This document shows, one piece after another, positions 20,754 to 32,964 of a DNA stretch of 64,000 bases; positions within the stretch are counted from its first letter, which is position 1, and each line of letters starts with the position of its first letter. The translations under genes and the position numbers were made by a program. Under the pieces are notes generated by a model. The model searched no databases. It was not told the DNA's origin and saw nothing but the letters and a program-made list of their open reading frames with translations. The stretch covers positions 244,514,569-244,578,568 of the forward strand of contig CAKMRJ010005523.1 of assembly GCA_928212115.1 (NCBI GenBank), given 5' to 3'. Origin of the DNA: Lactuca virosa (taxonomy: Eukaryota; Streptophyta; Magnoliopsida; Asterales; Asteraceae).

Positions 20754-21260
20754 TTATAATGTTCCTAGAGCATGACCTTCAAACTTGGCTTGAGGAAGGG
20801 GCTTCGTGAAAGGGTCCGCCAAATTTTGATATGTGTGTACTTTGCAAATACTGATTTCACCACTTCCAACTTCATTACGAATGTAGTTGAACCTTTGGTT
20901 GACGTGCCTGGTCTTCTTATGTGATATGGGTTCTTTGGCTAAAGAAATAGCACCCTCATTGTCACAAAATATTTCTAGGGGATCCGGAATGGAAGGAACA
21001 ACCCATAGATCTCCAATTAATTTCTTCATCCAAGCAGCTTCTTGTGCAGCTTCTAAAGCAACAATGTATTCTGACTATGTAGAGGACTAGGATACAACAC
21101 TTTTCTTGGAGCTTTTCCAAGACACTGCGTCCCTATTAATGATAAAAAAATGTCCTGATTGTGACTTACAATCAGTGTAACACCATACATTTAGATCTTC
21201 TTGCACTCCTCCATAGACGAGGAACATATCCTTAGTTCTTTGCAAGTATTTAAGGATGTT
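20754..21260 (-). pseudogene. Copia pol, RNase H end (distal half of a split gene)
   Basis: The minus strand encodes the C terminus of a Ty1/copia polyprotein: VKNILKYLQRTKDM near 21260, then degraded RNase H sequence, then an intact 91-codon run (20754-21029) containing the FCDNEGAISLAKEP and KKTRHV...RFNYIRNEV signatures and the ADPFTKPLP end. RNase H removes the RNA strand during reverse transcription. At least one stop near 21090 breaks the frame. Its missing upstream part is at 45423-47066: the residues GGTH at 45423 are exactly those expected just before VKNILKYL, so both pieces come from one gene split by 24 kb of insertions. Confidence 0.85.
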
Positions 21261-21269
21261 CTTCACGTC

Positions 21270-21497
21270 TGTTGTGATATGTGTCCTGGACTTAACGTCT
21301 TCTCATGATGGTTCCGCATGGGTCAAGCCCTGTAATCACAACAATGAAGAAGCAATGTCAGTCAACGTCCAGGAGGTGGTCCGGGGACACAGCTCCAACA
21401 GTCTAGTTAGTATGAGTGTGTATGTGTTTTCGGAGATAAGGGTTTTGGATGGAAAGAGGCGATACCTTCCTCCGGAGGAGAAGCGTTCCTTTGAACT
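21270..21497 (-). repeat. Truncated 3' LTR of the Tat element
   Basis: Starts TGTTGTGATAT like the 5' LTR at 44810 and follows it closely for about 230 bp, then diverges where the antisense ORF remnant takes over. About 380 bp of the LTR are therefore missing. Confidence 0.7.
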
Positions 21498-23440
21498 GGA
21501 TTTCCGAGTCCTTGGTGTGCTTCCCCAGTTCTGGGTGTTTAAGGCTTACTTTAACTCATCCACGCAGTCTGGTGTTCACACCTTCTCTCAGAGGTAGAAC
21601 ATCCACACAGTCATCATCAACCAGCCGGCGCCTAAGAAAAACTGGCAGGATAAGTGGCTATGGGTCAACACCAACCTCCGAGTGACCACCTTTTCTGATC
21701 GGGCACCATAACTGTGGGGTGTCAGTCTTACTGTGGCACAGGTGCTGAGAGGTATCTGCATCGTCGGTGAAGATTGAGAGAATTACATCTGGCGACGGTG
21801 GGAATGAGCGTCGCCTGGCGAGCCCGGGGGAAGATGCCTCAGTTCTTTGTGGAGCGGGATGTTGGGTACTCTTTTCCTTCCCCCTCCCCCCATTTTTCTT
21901 TTTTTGCAATATGAGAAAGCGTTGCAAACCCGTTTGTTGTTTGTATTAGCAGGTATTGAGAAGGTGTTATCATTGATATGGTTCTGCGAGGCAACTACAA
22001 AGGCGATCTACAATACCATTAGGTACAACTGGTGGAGATCCTTCCTCCGCCCGATAGTGTCGATCGAGCACCGGCGCTCTCTGCTCCTTCTGCCGTCAGG
22101 GGCGAGGGATCCGTCACTCAGTCCGACCCTGGTTTGGTGGATGTACCCGTTGGTGGTATTCCCCATGATAATACTCCGCCTCAAAACTTTGTCGATGAAA
22201 CAACAAAGCAGGCGTTGATCGGCGGCGGTCGTATAACCACCAAGCGACGGATAACCTGAACGGATACCCGTCTTGCGGAGGATGCTGGTGCCAATATTAT
22301 TGGCAGACGCCTTCGCAAGAAGCGTAACATTGACTTTTTGCTATGGGGGTCCAACACAGTAATCGATATCTTCAATGATGATACTTCTCACTAGTCAGAG
22401 GTAATGGATAAAAAGGAAACTGAATCGCCTCAGAAACCAAAGAAAATAATGGAGGATGCCACCGATATTGGTGGTGGCTAGTTTAGGAAAAATCTGGAGG
22501 TTGACCTCCAAACTGCTCCTGGCTCTACTTCGTCTCTGGTGGGAGACAACACTGTTTCTAGCGCTCCCCTACGTCACTGGTGGCTCCCGGAGTTTATCTA
22601 CCAGACTGGAATCTTACTCATGGGTCCCTACTCACGCAACATGTTGTTGCATATGAGTGGAGTCGTCATGTGTTCCCTCCGGCTACGATAAAAGCATTAG
22701 ATCTCCTCTCCAACTCCCATATGTCAAACAACCTTCAATATGCGACTGCCCAGGTTGCCCCTACTTGGTGGCTGCAGTTGGGCGCTTACGTCATGTGGGC
22801 TCTAACTTGGCGTAATTGACCACCGTCAAAGTTGAGCGCAATGAATTGAGGGATAAGGTGTTGGGCCTTGAGGAGGAGAAGAGAAAATTTGAAGAACGCT
22901 ACAACATGTTGGACGGGAAGAAGGCTTCGGTGGAGGACCAAGTGACAATCTTGGACGGAGAAGTAGAGCGTCTGTCTCGGCAAGTGGAGACCTTAACGAC
23001 GGAGAAGGAAGCGTTGGAGGGGAAAGTGAAGCAATTGGGTGAGCAGCTGGTGACCTAGGAGTCAAGGATGAAGATTTTGGAGGAGGGCGTCGCTTGGGTC
23101 CTCCAGAAGGGTGTTGTTCGTGTGGTGGATCGGGTCATCGAGAGCCCTGAGTTCTTATTGGGGGTTCGATAGATGAAGGCATCGTGTATGGCTGTCGGTG
23201 TGGAGGGTGGCAGGCACGCAGTTTGAGAGCAAGTGGTTGCCGGGAAATTTAACCTAGGGGAGGAAAGTGAAATAGTGGAGCAGACACAAGCAATGCATGC
23301 CTCCGTGAAGGCCTTTATGGAGACAGATTTTGCTCCATATCTCCATTTTGGCGAGCTGGATTTGGCAGGACTCCGTCAACTGTGACGTGATTCCGACCCT
23401 AAGGAGAACCGATTGGAAAGTAGCTTTCAAAATGTTGGAC
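21440..23440 (+). pseudogene. Antisense ORF of the Tat element (gypsy-type putative transposase-like protein)
   Basis: Read on the plus strand, opposite to the surrounding gypsy genes. Pieces in different frames give LGVLPQFWVFKAYFN and HTFSQR (about 21500-21597), KNWQDKWLWVN (about 21635), then a low-complexity stretch with an intron-like polypyrimidine block (21870-21945). A heptad-rich coiled coil of about 80 residues follows (22816-23058; LEEEKRKFEERY, VERLSRQVETL), then MHASVKAFMETDFAPYL (about 23290). The order fits the plant family annotated as putative gypsy-type transposase with a coiled coil; biochemical function is unknown. Tat-clade elements such as Grande and Retand are known to carry an antisense ORF between integrase and 3' LTR, exactly this place. 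Several stops and frameshifts make it a pseudogene. Confidence 0.6.
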
Positions 23441-23981
23441 CCTCCTCTAATCTACCAGGTAACTGATATCTCCATTTTCTCTTGGTTTGAGCTTTTGATG
23501 GTTGCATTTTTAGAAACAATATTTTGACAAAGTTTGACTTGGTTGGTGACCATGCATGGTCTTTTTTAAGTTCGGGATATGTCCGACAGACAATATACTT
23601 GAACTTGTTGTGTGATGGATTGACATGTTTTAAGGAAAGGTTATGACCCTTTAAAGCCTATGGTTGCATCCTTACATCGATTTCGCTCAACTGACGTGGA
23701 TTATCAGTCCTTGTTATCACTTGGTAAATGTGCACAACCTCTTATTGAGATGATATCAAGCTTGAATAATAATAAACATCTAATTTTTTTTTTCAAAAAT
23801 AACCAACCTTCGTCATTCTATTGATAATGTTATTAAAATATCAACATTGCTTGATGATGACAAAAATGACTAAACTTTGACACGAAAAATGGGCCTAGCA
23901 CTAAAGCTAATTGTTGGAGTGTGATTATCCAATAAGAGTTAGATCACATTGCCCTCGCCCTTGATGTGTCTTTTCTTGTCC
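23441..23981. other. Spacer between antisense ORF and integrase remnant
   Basis: AT-rich, no convincing ORF on either strand. By position it is the untranslated gap between the convergent integrase and antisense reading frames of the Tat element. Confidence 0.5.
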
Positions 23982-24229
23982 TTTCTCCCTGCTCTAGGAG
24001 TAAAAGTGCCGCAAATTGTGCATGTTCCAAGTCCGGGGGATGGGCGTCCCGTCTTGTGATTCCAAGACATAAGCTCCGTTCTAGTGGGTATTCACTATCT
24101 TTTATGGGTCTTCCTAGGTGAAACATAGCTTTCACTGAGGTTGGGCATGACTACATTTATTTTTTCTCAGTACCCATTCTCCTACTTTGAAGTTCTTCAT
24201 TCGCACACGCCGATTGTAGTAATTCTCCA
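23982..24229 (-). pseudogene. Tat integrase, C-terminal fragment
   Basis: The minus strand from 24229 reads a YYNRRVRMKNFKVGEWVL block, then SHAQPQ, and ends with NGAYVLESQDGTPIPRTWN, the characteristic C-terminal end of Tat/Ogre-type integrase. At least three stop codons interrupt it, and the last visible stop is near 23980. Integrase inserts element cDNA into the chromosome. The catalytic core is absent: upstream the reading is cut at 24229/24230 by the family F element, and on the far side only the N-terminal zinc-finger part survives (39141-39450). The intervening core was lost together with most of the F 3' LTR. Confidence 0.8.
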
Positions 24230-26938
24230 TGTAACATCCTGTTTAATTAATAAATAAATAGATAAAATTGATGAACTAATAGTCGCCCTAAATCCGTATT
24301 ATTTAATGGGGAGTGGGTTTTAGGAAGCCAAATGTTATAAATCAGATCATTCGGGGGTTAAAAAGTAATTTTGGAATTTATTTTGAAAATATTTTGGAGG
24401 CCAAGGGACTATTTGGTAAGTATTAGACTTAAATTGTAAAGGATTTCAGGAGGCTGGGTTAAAAAGGTAAATTTCGGACTTAAAATGAAAGGAATTGGGG
24501 GAGCGGGGTTATAAAGAGTAAATTTTGGGCCTTGGTTGCAAAAGTGTTTATAGGGAGGGACCAATTCTGCCATTATGGCAATTTGTTTGTGTGTTGGGTA
24601 TATAAACATTACGAAACCCTAAACCTAAGGGTGATTGGCTGCCGTTCTCCCGTTTGCGGCCGCAAGCCTCCCGACCCCCACCACCAGTTGTGTTCCCTCA
24701 CCTGTTGAAGCCAGAGTGCAAGTCACCAGCCACCGGGAAGCACCGGATCATCCGGCGTTGTTGTTGATTCAACTTACCGACGAAGAAAGACGCCAAGGAA
24801 GCGTCCCGACTGTCGCGGCGGTCGTTTGCAGTCGTGTACCCTCACTGCCTCCCCGCCGTAATCAACCTCTCCTTCCTTTTTTGTGCGTCTTCAGCCACAC
24901 CACCGGTACCGCCAATTGAGATGCCGCCTCCGAGGCGAACCGCCGTCTTGCGCTGCTGCTGTGATTATTATTTTCGGGTGGATTGCCACCGTTCTCCCAC
25001 CGTAAACGCCCCTCTATTCCCGTTCACGGCTGGACTCGTTCACAGCCAGAAGTGATTGTGGTGGTTATGTCTGATCGTGGTGTAAGTATGAGGCTGCTAG
25101 ATTGACGCTTGGGCGGAAACCTGAATGAAAGACCCCACTGCCACCACTCGCCACCGCCGACCACCACCAGGTGGTTATATGTGTGTGTGTCATTTTGGGA
25201 CTAAAGCCTTGTAAAATGTAATAGAAAATGGAATAAAGAAAGAAAGGAACCCTAACCACCACCGTGAGGTGGTGGCTGCCGCCACCGGCCGCCGTGTCGG
25301 GTGGCAGTGTGCTTGCATGATTGTGTTTGATTCGTTTGGATGCTGAAACCCTAATGGGCTTAAGGATTTGGCTTTGGGCCTATTGGGTTAAGATGGGTTG
25401 GAAACCCTAATTAGGTTTGGAAAAACCCTAATGTCATGAAACCCTAATTTGGGACTTATCTGGACCGCATCGAGATTATTTAATGAATTTAAAATATTAA
25501 TTAATAATCATTGGTAAATGAACTTAAGGCAATAATGGACTTAATGGATTAAGTCCTTAATGGGTTAAGTAGGAACACTTAACCCTAATCGATATTTTAT
25601 GTGAGAAACCCTAAATTGGATTTGGGTTCTTATTGGGCCAATTGGGAACATGTTATGGACTAAAGAAATCATTGGGCCTTAGGATAGGACGCATTAGAGA
25701 GGCTTGGGCCCAATTTGGAAAGTTGGGCCATAAGTGGGCCATAATTGGGCCTTGAGGACTATTAGCTTTTGGACCAGCAGAATGCCAATCATTTGGACTG
25801 GAATAAGTGGTTGGGCCTTAAAAAAGCCTATATAGAGGTTTGGGCCCAATTTGGAAAATTGGGCCATGTGTTGGGCTTTGGTCCACGGTTTGGCTTTTGG
25901 GCTTTGAATTGGGTCTTGAATTGAATAAAGCTGAGTTAGGGTAAAGTAGTCTTTTAGCCAAAGTATAGAGTTGTGGTTATGTGTTGGAACCCAATTATTA
26001 ATTGGGTATTGTTTGATGTTGACAGTTCGAGAATCTGTCAACCAGCAAGGGGAGTTTTATCTGCGGGGCTTCAGCAGTGCCAGGTGAGTCTTCTCACCAT
26101 ACCAATGGGTCTAAGGCACCAAGGCCGGCCCATGTTATGTTATGTGGTACACTAGCTGTAGTAGGGATATGTGGTATGATAGATAACTTTATGCTAAATG
26201 GTATGATATTGATTATATGCTATGTGATATGCTAATTGTCTTTGTGATACTTGCATGGAAGACCCCGGGGGGAGCCCGTGGCAATTGGATGTAAGACCAT
26301 GTGGGGTAGCCCATGGAATTACTAGGTAAAGACCATGTGGGGTAGCCCATGGCACTATGGTATAAGACCTTGGGGGGAGCCCACGACATCCTTACATGTT
26401 TATGTTTGTATTATGTGTAGATATTTCTGTGATATATGACATGTTATGTGATTATGTGTGTTTTTGCATGGAAGACCCCGGGGGGAGCCCATGGCAATTG
26501 GATGTAAGACCATGTGGGGTAGCCCATGGCATTCCTAGGTAAAGACCATGTGGGGCAGCCCATGACACGTTGGATGTAAGACCATGTGGGGTAGCCCATG
26601 GCATTCCTAGGTTTACGTATGCATGGCTTATGTGATATAGGTAGCTTTTATAGCTAACATGATATGTGATATGTGGATTGTGTGTGTGGTATGCTCTGGC
26701 AAACTCACTAAGCTTCGTGCTTACAGGTTTTGTTTATGGTTTCATGTATCATCGTTTTGGAAAGGAAGGGCTCGGATTGATCGCAGTGCACACACCTATG
26801 ATTTCCGCAATGATTAATTTTGGGATGAACTCTGATAAATGTTTACTTAATGATGACTTGAGGTGTTTGAAATAAATGGTATCAATGTTTTAGCTATATC
26901 AAAAATAAAATTTTTACCTTGATTTTTGGGTCGTTACA
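24230..26938 (+). repeat. 5' LTR of family F
   Basis: Starts TGTAACATCCTG, ends GGGTCGTTACA. GGGTATATAAAC near 24597 is a likely TATA box. The donor-like hairpin CCAGGTGAGTCTTCTCACC is near 26080. A tandem array covers 26255-26620, and AACTCACTAAGCTT plus TGCTTAC is at about 26701-26722. No clustered CpG palindrome is seen, only one GCGGCCGC-centred palindrome near 24655. Confidence 0.9.
26255..26620 (+). repeat. Tandem array AAGACCATGTGGGGTAGCCC in LTR F
   Basis: Two blocks of a 35-40 bp unit (GTAAGACCATGTGGGGTAGC followed by CCATGGCA), seven to eight copies in total, some with the variant GACCCCGGGGGGAGCCC. GGGGTAGCCC/CCATGG gives each unit local dyad symmetry. Confidence 0.85.
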
Positions 26939-26941
26939 AGT

Positions 26942-26953
26942 TGGTATCAGAGC
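26942..26953 (+). other. Primer binding site of family F
   Basis: TGGTATCAGAGC, four bases after the LTR end; matches initiator tRNA-Met. Confidence 0.9.
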
Positions 26954-27207
26954 CTTGGTTTGAGGGATTCGTACATATTTTCGGGTATGTATGAACTCAA
27001 ACTGAGGATATGTAAAGTTTTCAAAAAGAAAAATGTTTTCAAGGAAGGAACTTTCTAAAATAAGAGAAAGGTGTGGTGCATGCAATCAGCCGAAGCTCGA
27101 GTAAGCTTCCCCAGAATACCCACATTTGTTACGTGTTATGATTGGATTATGAATCTGTGAATCGCATGCTAGCTAGGGATAGGAGAGATGCCTTTATATG
27201 TTATATG

Positions 27208-28054
27208 TGATGGGTTTTAGGTAAAACAAATAAACTAGAAAATAATTCCTAAGTTCACATGCAACCTACTTTGGATCTATGTTTTAACTATTGAACATAT
27301 AACTTTGAATTGCAAACAAGAACCCTAGAGGAGAGAGGCTATTTTCAAAAATAACTAACTAGGGTTTAAGAGTTACATACCTTTCAATTGTTATAGTAAA
27401 CAATTGATAATCCTCTTGAACTTGATCTTCTTGGAAGCCTAGCACCACAAATGTAATGCCTCTAATGGAATCACACCCAAGAACTAGCAAGAAGGAAACT
27501 TGAAGGAGAGAGGATAGGGTATGCAAAAATCGGCCTAGGGTTTCTTCCAAGGTAGGAGTGGCCGAATTTAGGAGCTGGGAGGCTCCTTATATAGCTGAGG
27601 GATCTAGGGTTTAGGGAAAACCCTAATACTCCTTTGCTTGGGGCCTAAGCTAATCCAAAGGCCTTATCCAAAGCCCCTTGGACGAAATCCTTAGGGTTTC
27701 CCCTATAGATTTCGTCCACCTCCTTCCAAGGAGGTTCTGGTGCCTTCCACTCAACTATTAGATAATTGCAAACTAGTCCCTGTACTTTATAATTAATACT
27801 TTTAACCCCAAAATTAATGCTGATTAATTTCTGGCTAACTATTAATTAAACATAATGATTTCTAATTAATATATTAATCTTTTAACATATTAATAAATCA
27901 TTTATATTAATTTATTAATCTTATAAATTAATATCTCTCCTTTCATAATTTCCTTGTCCAGTTGCTAGGTTTGAGGGCAACCCAAAAGGACTGTGCTGCT
28001 ATCAATTCAAGTACATACCAATTATAGTTATGGGCTTAGACACCTAATCCAACA
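27208..28054 (-). repeat. 3' LTR of the copia element
   Basis: Minus-strand start TGTTGGATTAGG at 28054 and end CCCATCA at 27208. CTATATAAGG near 27588-27597 (minus strand) is the likely TATA box. Confidence 0.95.
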
Positions 28055-28070
28055 GTCTCCCACTTGGATA
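28055..28070 (-). other. Polypurine tract of the copia element
   Basis: Minus strand AAGTGGGAGAC immediately precedes the 3' LTR start. Confidence 0.8.
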
Positions 28071-28927
28071 AGTCTATAACTATAATTGCTAGTATGCCTT
28101 CTAAATTTGACCAGCAAATTGTAGCTTCTAAAAGTTGCTGCTGAACTCTGACCCAGTCAGTTACGTGTCCTTAGATAAGTGATCATATAACCCTTCGTTC
28201 TGCAAGATATCCCCAAACATAAGACATGGAACGTAACCAATCTCTTTGTCCAGAATCTATGTTTCCCGATTTCTGATTTGTGATGATGTAGGACTTCTAA
28301 TTGAACACATCAATTTAGTCCTGGCTGGGCCCAGCACATAAGTCAACACCAAATCATCGAGGGGCCCACAGATATCGCTTTTCCGGTTAGGGAAAAGGAA
28401 CGAATAAACGTTGACTCATATGCTTGTATCTTTTACTCATCAAATTATACATGACAATACGTTTTATAACACCAAGTTACTGACGCGTTTTCGTATCACC
28501 AATGTATAACCGACTTTGTAAATTACAACTCATATATCTTCGTTTCAAGATTATAAGATATTATCGTCTCAGTATTACTCGTGATGAATTCCATGAAGTG
28601 ATACTCTGAGCGAGGGTTTATCCAATACTCAAATCTCAATTTCTGAGTACTCATGAACATTGCAGCAATTTTTATTGCCATGTCTATCCTCAGACAATCT
28701 GCAATCCAATTCACGACAGTCTTAATTCACTACTTACTTCCAAAAGTACGAGCGACTGTGGAGTTTGAATAATCTTATTATTCGGGAAGTAAAACATGCA
28801 AAAATATGAAACACAATAATAAACAATCGACAAAAGGCAGTAACCAAACTTATAAATAATACTTTATTATTTAATCACCAAAAGTCAATTACATTTACTT
28901 TGTTACAAGTTTCAGAACAAAGCTAAT

Positions 28928-31900
28928 CTAACTACTAAAACTAATATCATCTTTCAGTCCTATGCTCCGAGCATGCTGAATATGCTTAGCCCTACTCATA
29001 CCCTTTGTGAGGGGGTCTGCTGGGTTATCTTCAGATGACACCCTCTTTACTAGAAGATGGCCTTCTTCGACTCTATGTCTGATAAAATGGTACTTTCTGT
29101 CGATATGTCTGGTTTAACCATGATCTCTCGGTTCCTTTGTTAAGGCAACCGCTCCCTCATTATCGCAGAACAGTTCCATAGGCTCCTGGATGGTTGGAAC
29201 AACTCCGAGATCTCTGATGAAGTTCCTTAACCAAGCTGCTTCTTTCGACGCTTCACTCGCTGCTATGTACTCTGATTCACAAGTAGAATCAGCCACCGTA
29301 TCTTGCTTGGAACTTTTCCAAGTAACCGCTCCTCCATTCAGTAAAAATACACAGCCAGATTGAGAACAGAAGTTATCTCTATCCGTTTGAAAACTGGCAT
29401 CACTGTAACCATCTACTCTCAAAGTATCATTGCCACCAAGCACAAGGACCCAGTCCTTTTTCCTTCGCAAATACTTGAGTATATTCTTAACCGCTATCCA
29501 ATGAGCTATACTCGGGTTTCCCTGATAGCGAATGACCATGCTCAAAGCAAATGCCACATCAGGGCGAGTACATGTCATAGCGTACATGATCGATCCGACA
29601 GCGGAAGCATTATGTACACGACTCATGTCTGCTATTTCCTCATCTGTACTCGGACATTGAGTCTTACTCAATTTGGTATTGCTTTGGATAGGTAGCTCTC
29701 CCTTCTTGGAATTTTCCATACTAAACCTCTTTAGTACCTTATCCAAGTATATGCTCTGACTAAGTCCAATTAGTCTCTTCTTTCTATCTCTTAATATTCT
29801 AATCCCAAGAATATAGGCAGCTTCTCCAAGGTCTTTCATGGAAAAACACACTTTCCAAGCCAAGACTTAACATCTTTCAAGGTTGGAACGTCGTTACCAA
29901 TGACTAATATGTCATCGACATATAACACCAGAAAAGTTACTATACTCCCACTAGCCTTGATATACACACAAAAGTCATCTTCACTTCTAGAGAAACCAAA
30001 CTCTTTGACTTTCTCATGGAAGCAAAGATTCCAGCTGCGAGATGCTTGTTTCAATCCATAAATGGATTTCTCAAGCTTGCACACTCTATTGGGAAACTTT
30101 TCATCAACAAAACCCTCTGGCTGATTCATGTAAACATCCTCAGCCAACTTCCCATTAAGGAAAGCAGTCTTGACATCCATCTGCCAGATTTCATAGTCAT
30201 GAAAGGCAGCTATGGCGAGCAATATCCTAATAGATTAACCTTAGCTACTGGCGAGAAGGTCTCATCATAGTCAACCCCTGGGGTTTGAGTGAAACCTTTT
30301 GCAACCAGTCGAGGCTTGAATGTGTGCACATTTCCATCCATGTCTGTCTTCTTCTTGAAGATCCATTTGCACCCAACTGTCTTACGACCTGGTGCACTAT
30401 CAACCAAATTCCAAACTTGGTTGTCATACATGGACTTAATCTCGCTGTCCATTGCCTCTTTCCACTTGGAAGCCTCTAGGCCTGCCATTGCTTCCTTATA
30501 AGTGATTGGTTCATCTAAATTTACCAGTGTCCTATCACTTATGAATGTGTCACCGTCTGAAGTAATATGAAAACCATACAACTCAGGTGGCACACTCACC
30601 CTAGTGGATCTTCGAAGAGGTAATGAGTTATCAACTGGTTCAACAGGAACTGTTTCCTCTGGTTGAGTGCTAGGGTCATCTAAGGTTCCTTCATTGGCTA
30701 ACTCTTGAATTTCTTCAAGGTCAATGGTGCTCCCACTGTCCTCTTTGAATATGAGCTCTCTTTCTAGAAAGACTCCTCTTCGTGCTACAAAGACCACGTT
30801 TTCGCTAGGTCTGTAGAACAAATATCCAAAAGACTGCTTTGGTTAACCAATGAAAACACATTTCTCACTTCTAGCTGCTAGCTTGTCGTGAGTCTTTCGT
30901 CTTACGAAAGCTTCACAACCCCAGACTTTAATATGTGCTAACGAGGGAACTTTCCCCGTCCACATTTCGTGAGGTGTTTTGGCAACCTTCTTTGTAGGGA
31001 CAAGATTGAGGATGTGGGCGGCTGTCTCTAAGGCATACCCCCAGAAGTGAATAGGAAGCGAAGCACGACTCATCATAGAACGAACCATGTCTAACAAGGT
31101 TTGATTACGCCTCTCAGCTACACCATTTAACTGTGGTGTCCTAGGAGGAGTTAATTGTGAGACTACCCCACATTCTTTCAGATAGTCGTTGAACTCGATA
31201 CTAAGATACTCCCCGCCTCTATCGGATCTAAGTACCTTTATCTTCCTGCCCAATTGATTTTCGACCTCATGCTTAAACTCTTTGAACTTTTCAAAGGTTT
31301 CTGACTTATGTTTGATTAAGTAGATATAGCCATATCTGCTATAATCATCAGTGAAAGTCACATAGAATCGATTAGCATCCCTTGTAGTTGATCTGAAGGG
31401 CCCACACACATCTATATGTATGAGATCCAACAGACCTTCACCTCTTTCACAAGACCCTGTGAATGGTGATTTTGTCATCTTTCCCAAAAGACAAGATTCA
31501 CACGTATCATCTGATTTTAGGTCAAATGATTCCAACACTCCATCCTTTTGGAGTTGGGCTATGCGTTTCTTGGTAATGTGTCCAAGACGACAATGCCACA
31601 AGCATTCCTTGTCTACACTATTAGACAAGTCAATATTAAATACATTATTTCCTAAGCTATCAACACAAGTCACTGTTTCATACACACCATCACAAGGCAA
31701 AGCTTCAAACACAAAAACACCATTCTTATAAACATAAATTGAACCATTCAAATCATTAAAAGAATATTTAAAACCTTGTCTGAACAATGCATGAAATGAA
31801 ATAATGTTTCTCGTCATCTCAGACGAATAACAATAATTTAATAAATCTAATCTAACATCATTACTAAGCAAAAGTTGATAAACTTCGATCTTGGTCACTG

Positions 31901-32964
31901 GTGAAGACTTCTTGTTTCCCATGATCAAGTTTATCCTTCCTCGCTCTATCTCCTCACTTTCTTTTAGCCCCTGTAAATCAGAACAGATGTGAAAACCACA
32001 TCCTGTATCAAGGACCCATGAACGAGAAGATAATGAGTTATTAGAAGAAATAGTGTAAATACCTGCTGAAGATGGCTTCACTTTGCCATCTTTGATATCC
32101 TGCAGATATTTTGGGCAGCTTTTCTTCCAGTGCCCTTTGTCATTGCAATAAAAGCAATCTGCATCTTTTGGATCAGAAACATGGGGAATGGTAGCATTGG
32201 GCCATTACTAGATGACCCAGCTTGAGCCATGTTCTTCCAGTTTTGCTTAGGAGGACCTTTCCTCTTTTTCCCTTTTCCCTGTCCAATAGCTAAGACAGGG
32301 GCACTTGCAGGAGTGGAGGCTATACTTTTACCCTTCATCCCTGCTTCAGCTGTCTGCAACAAGTTGTGCAATTGGGCCAATGTCTGCTCAGTGTTGTTCA
32401 AATGGTAAGTTAGAATAAACTGACCATAACAATCAGGTAATGATTTTCAAGACCATGTCAATGGCCAATTCCTCATCAAAGTGAATGTTGAGCTTGATCA
32501 AACTCTCTATGTAGAGTTGCATTCTTTGCACATGAGACACAACCGACTCCCCTTCTTTCATCTTGCAAGCCATGAGTGACTTGACTACTTCAAACTTTTC
32601 TTGACGAGCTCGCTTATGGTACTTTTCCATAAGGTCCTTGTTCATCTCAAAGGGCCAGTAGTCCTCATAGTACCTCTGTAGTTTTGGGGACATGGTTGCG
32701 ACCATGATGCATGCCACTTTGGTAGCATCATCATAATGTTTCTTGTAGGCAGCATATTCTTCAGGGGGTAACTTTAGACTCATCAAGCTCTTTGAGCTCC
32801 TTTTCAAGGACATATTCTTTGTCCTCAAATCGAAGCGCCATCTTGATGTTACGCATCCAATCGTTATAGTTAGAGCCATCCATAACGACTTTGGAGCAAA
32901 TGTTGAGCAAAGAGAAGTTGTGGTTGGAGGATGATGAAGCAGAAGTGTTTCCAGGAGTAGACAT
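28928..32964 (-). pseudogene. Copia gag-pol polyprotein, lightly damaged
   Basis: Begins MSTPGNTSAS at 32964. Order on the minus strand: gag capsid (32964-32430, with LQRYYEDYWPF), zinc knuckle CFYCNDKGHWKKSC split by a frameshift (about 32160), aspartic protease with LDTGCGFHICSD (about 32000), integrase zinc finger (WHCRLGH...CESCLLGK, about 31600-31480), integrase core (HIDVCGPF, and PQLNGVAERRNQ near 31110), reverse transcriptase (FKPRLVAKGFTQ near 30300; catalytic YVDD near 29915) and RNase H (DGYSDASFQ, FCDNEGAVAL). It ends at TAG 28928-28930. Lesions: frameshifts near 32800, 32420, 32200, 30220 and 29860, and TAA codons at 30843-30845 and about 29114. The mobilisation machinery is recognisable but not expressible as one protein. 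A related copia can still act in trans on its intact LTRs. Confidence 0.9.

Noticed and set aside
24635..24919. Open frame rich in Pro/Ser in LTR F
   Set aside because: GC-rich LTR sequence; the corresponding part of the other LTR copy is deleted or out of frame and no domain is seen.
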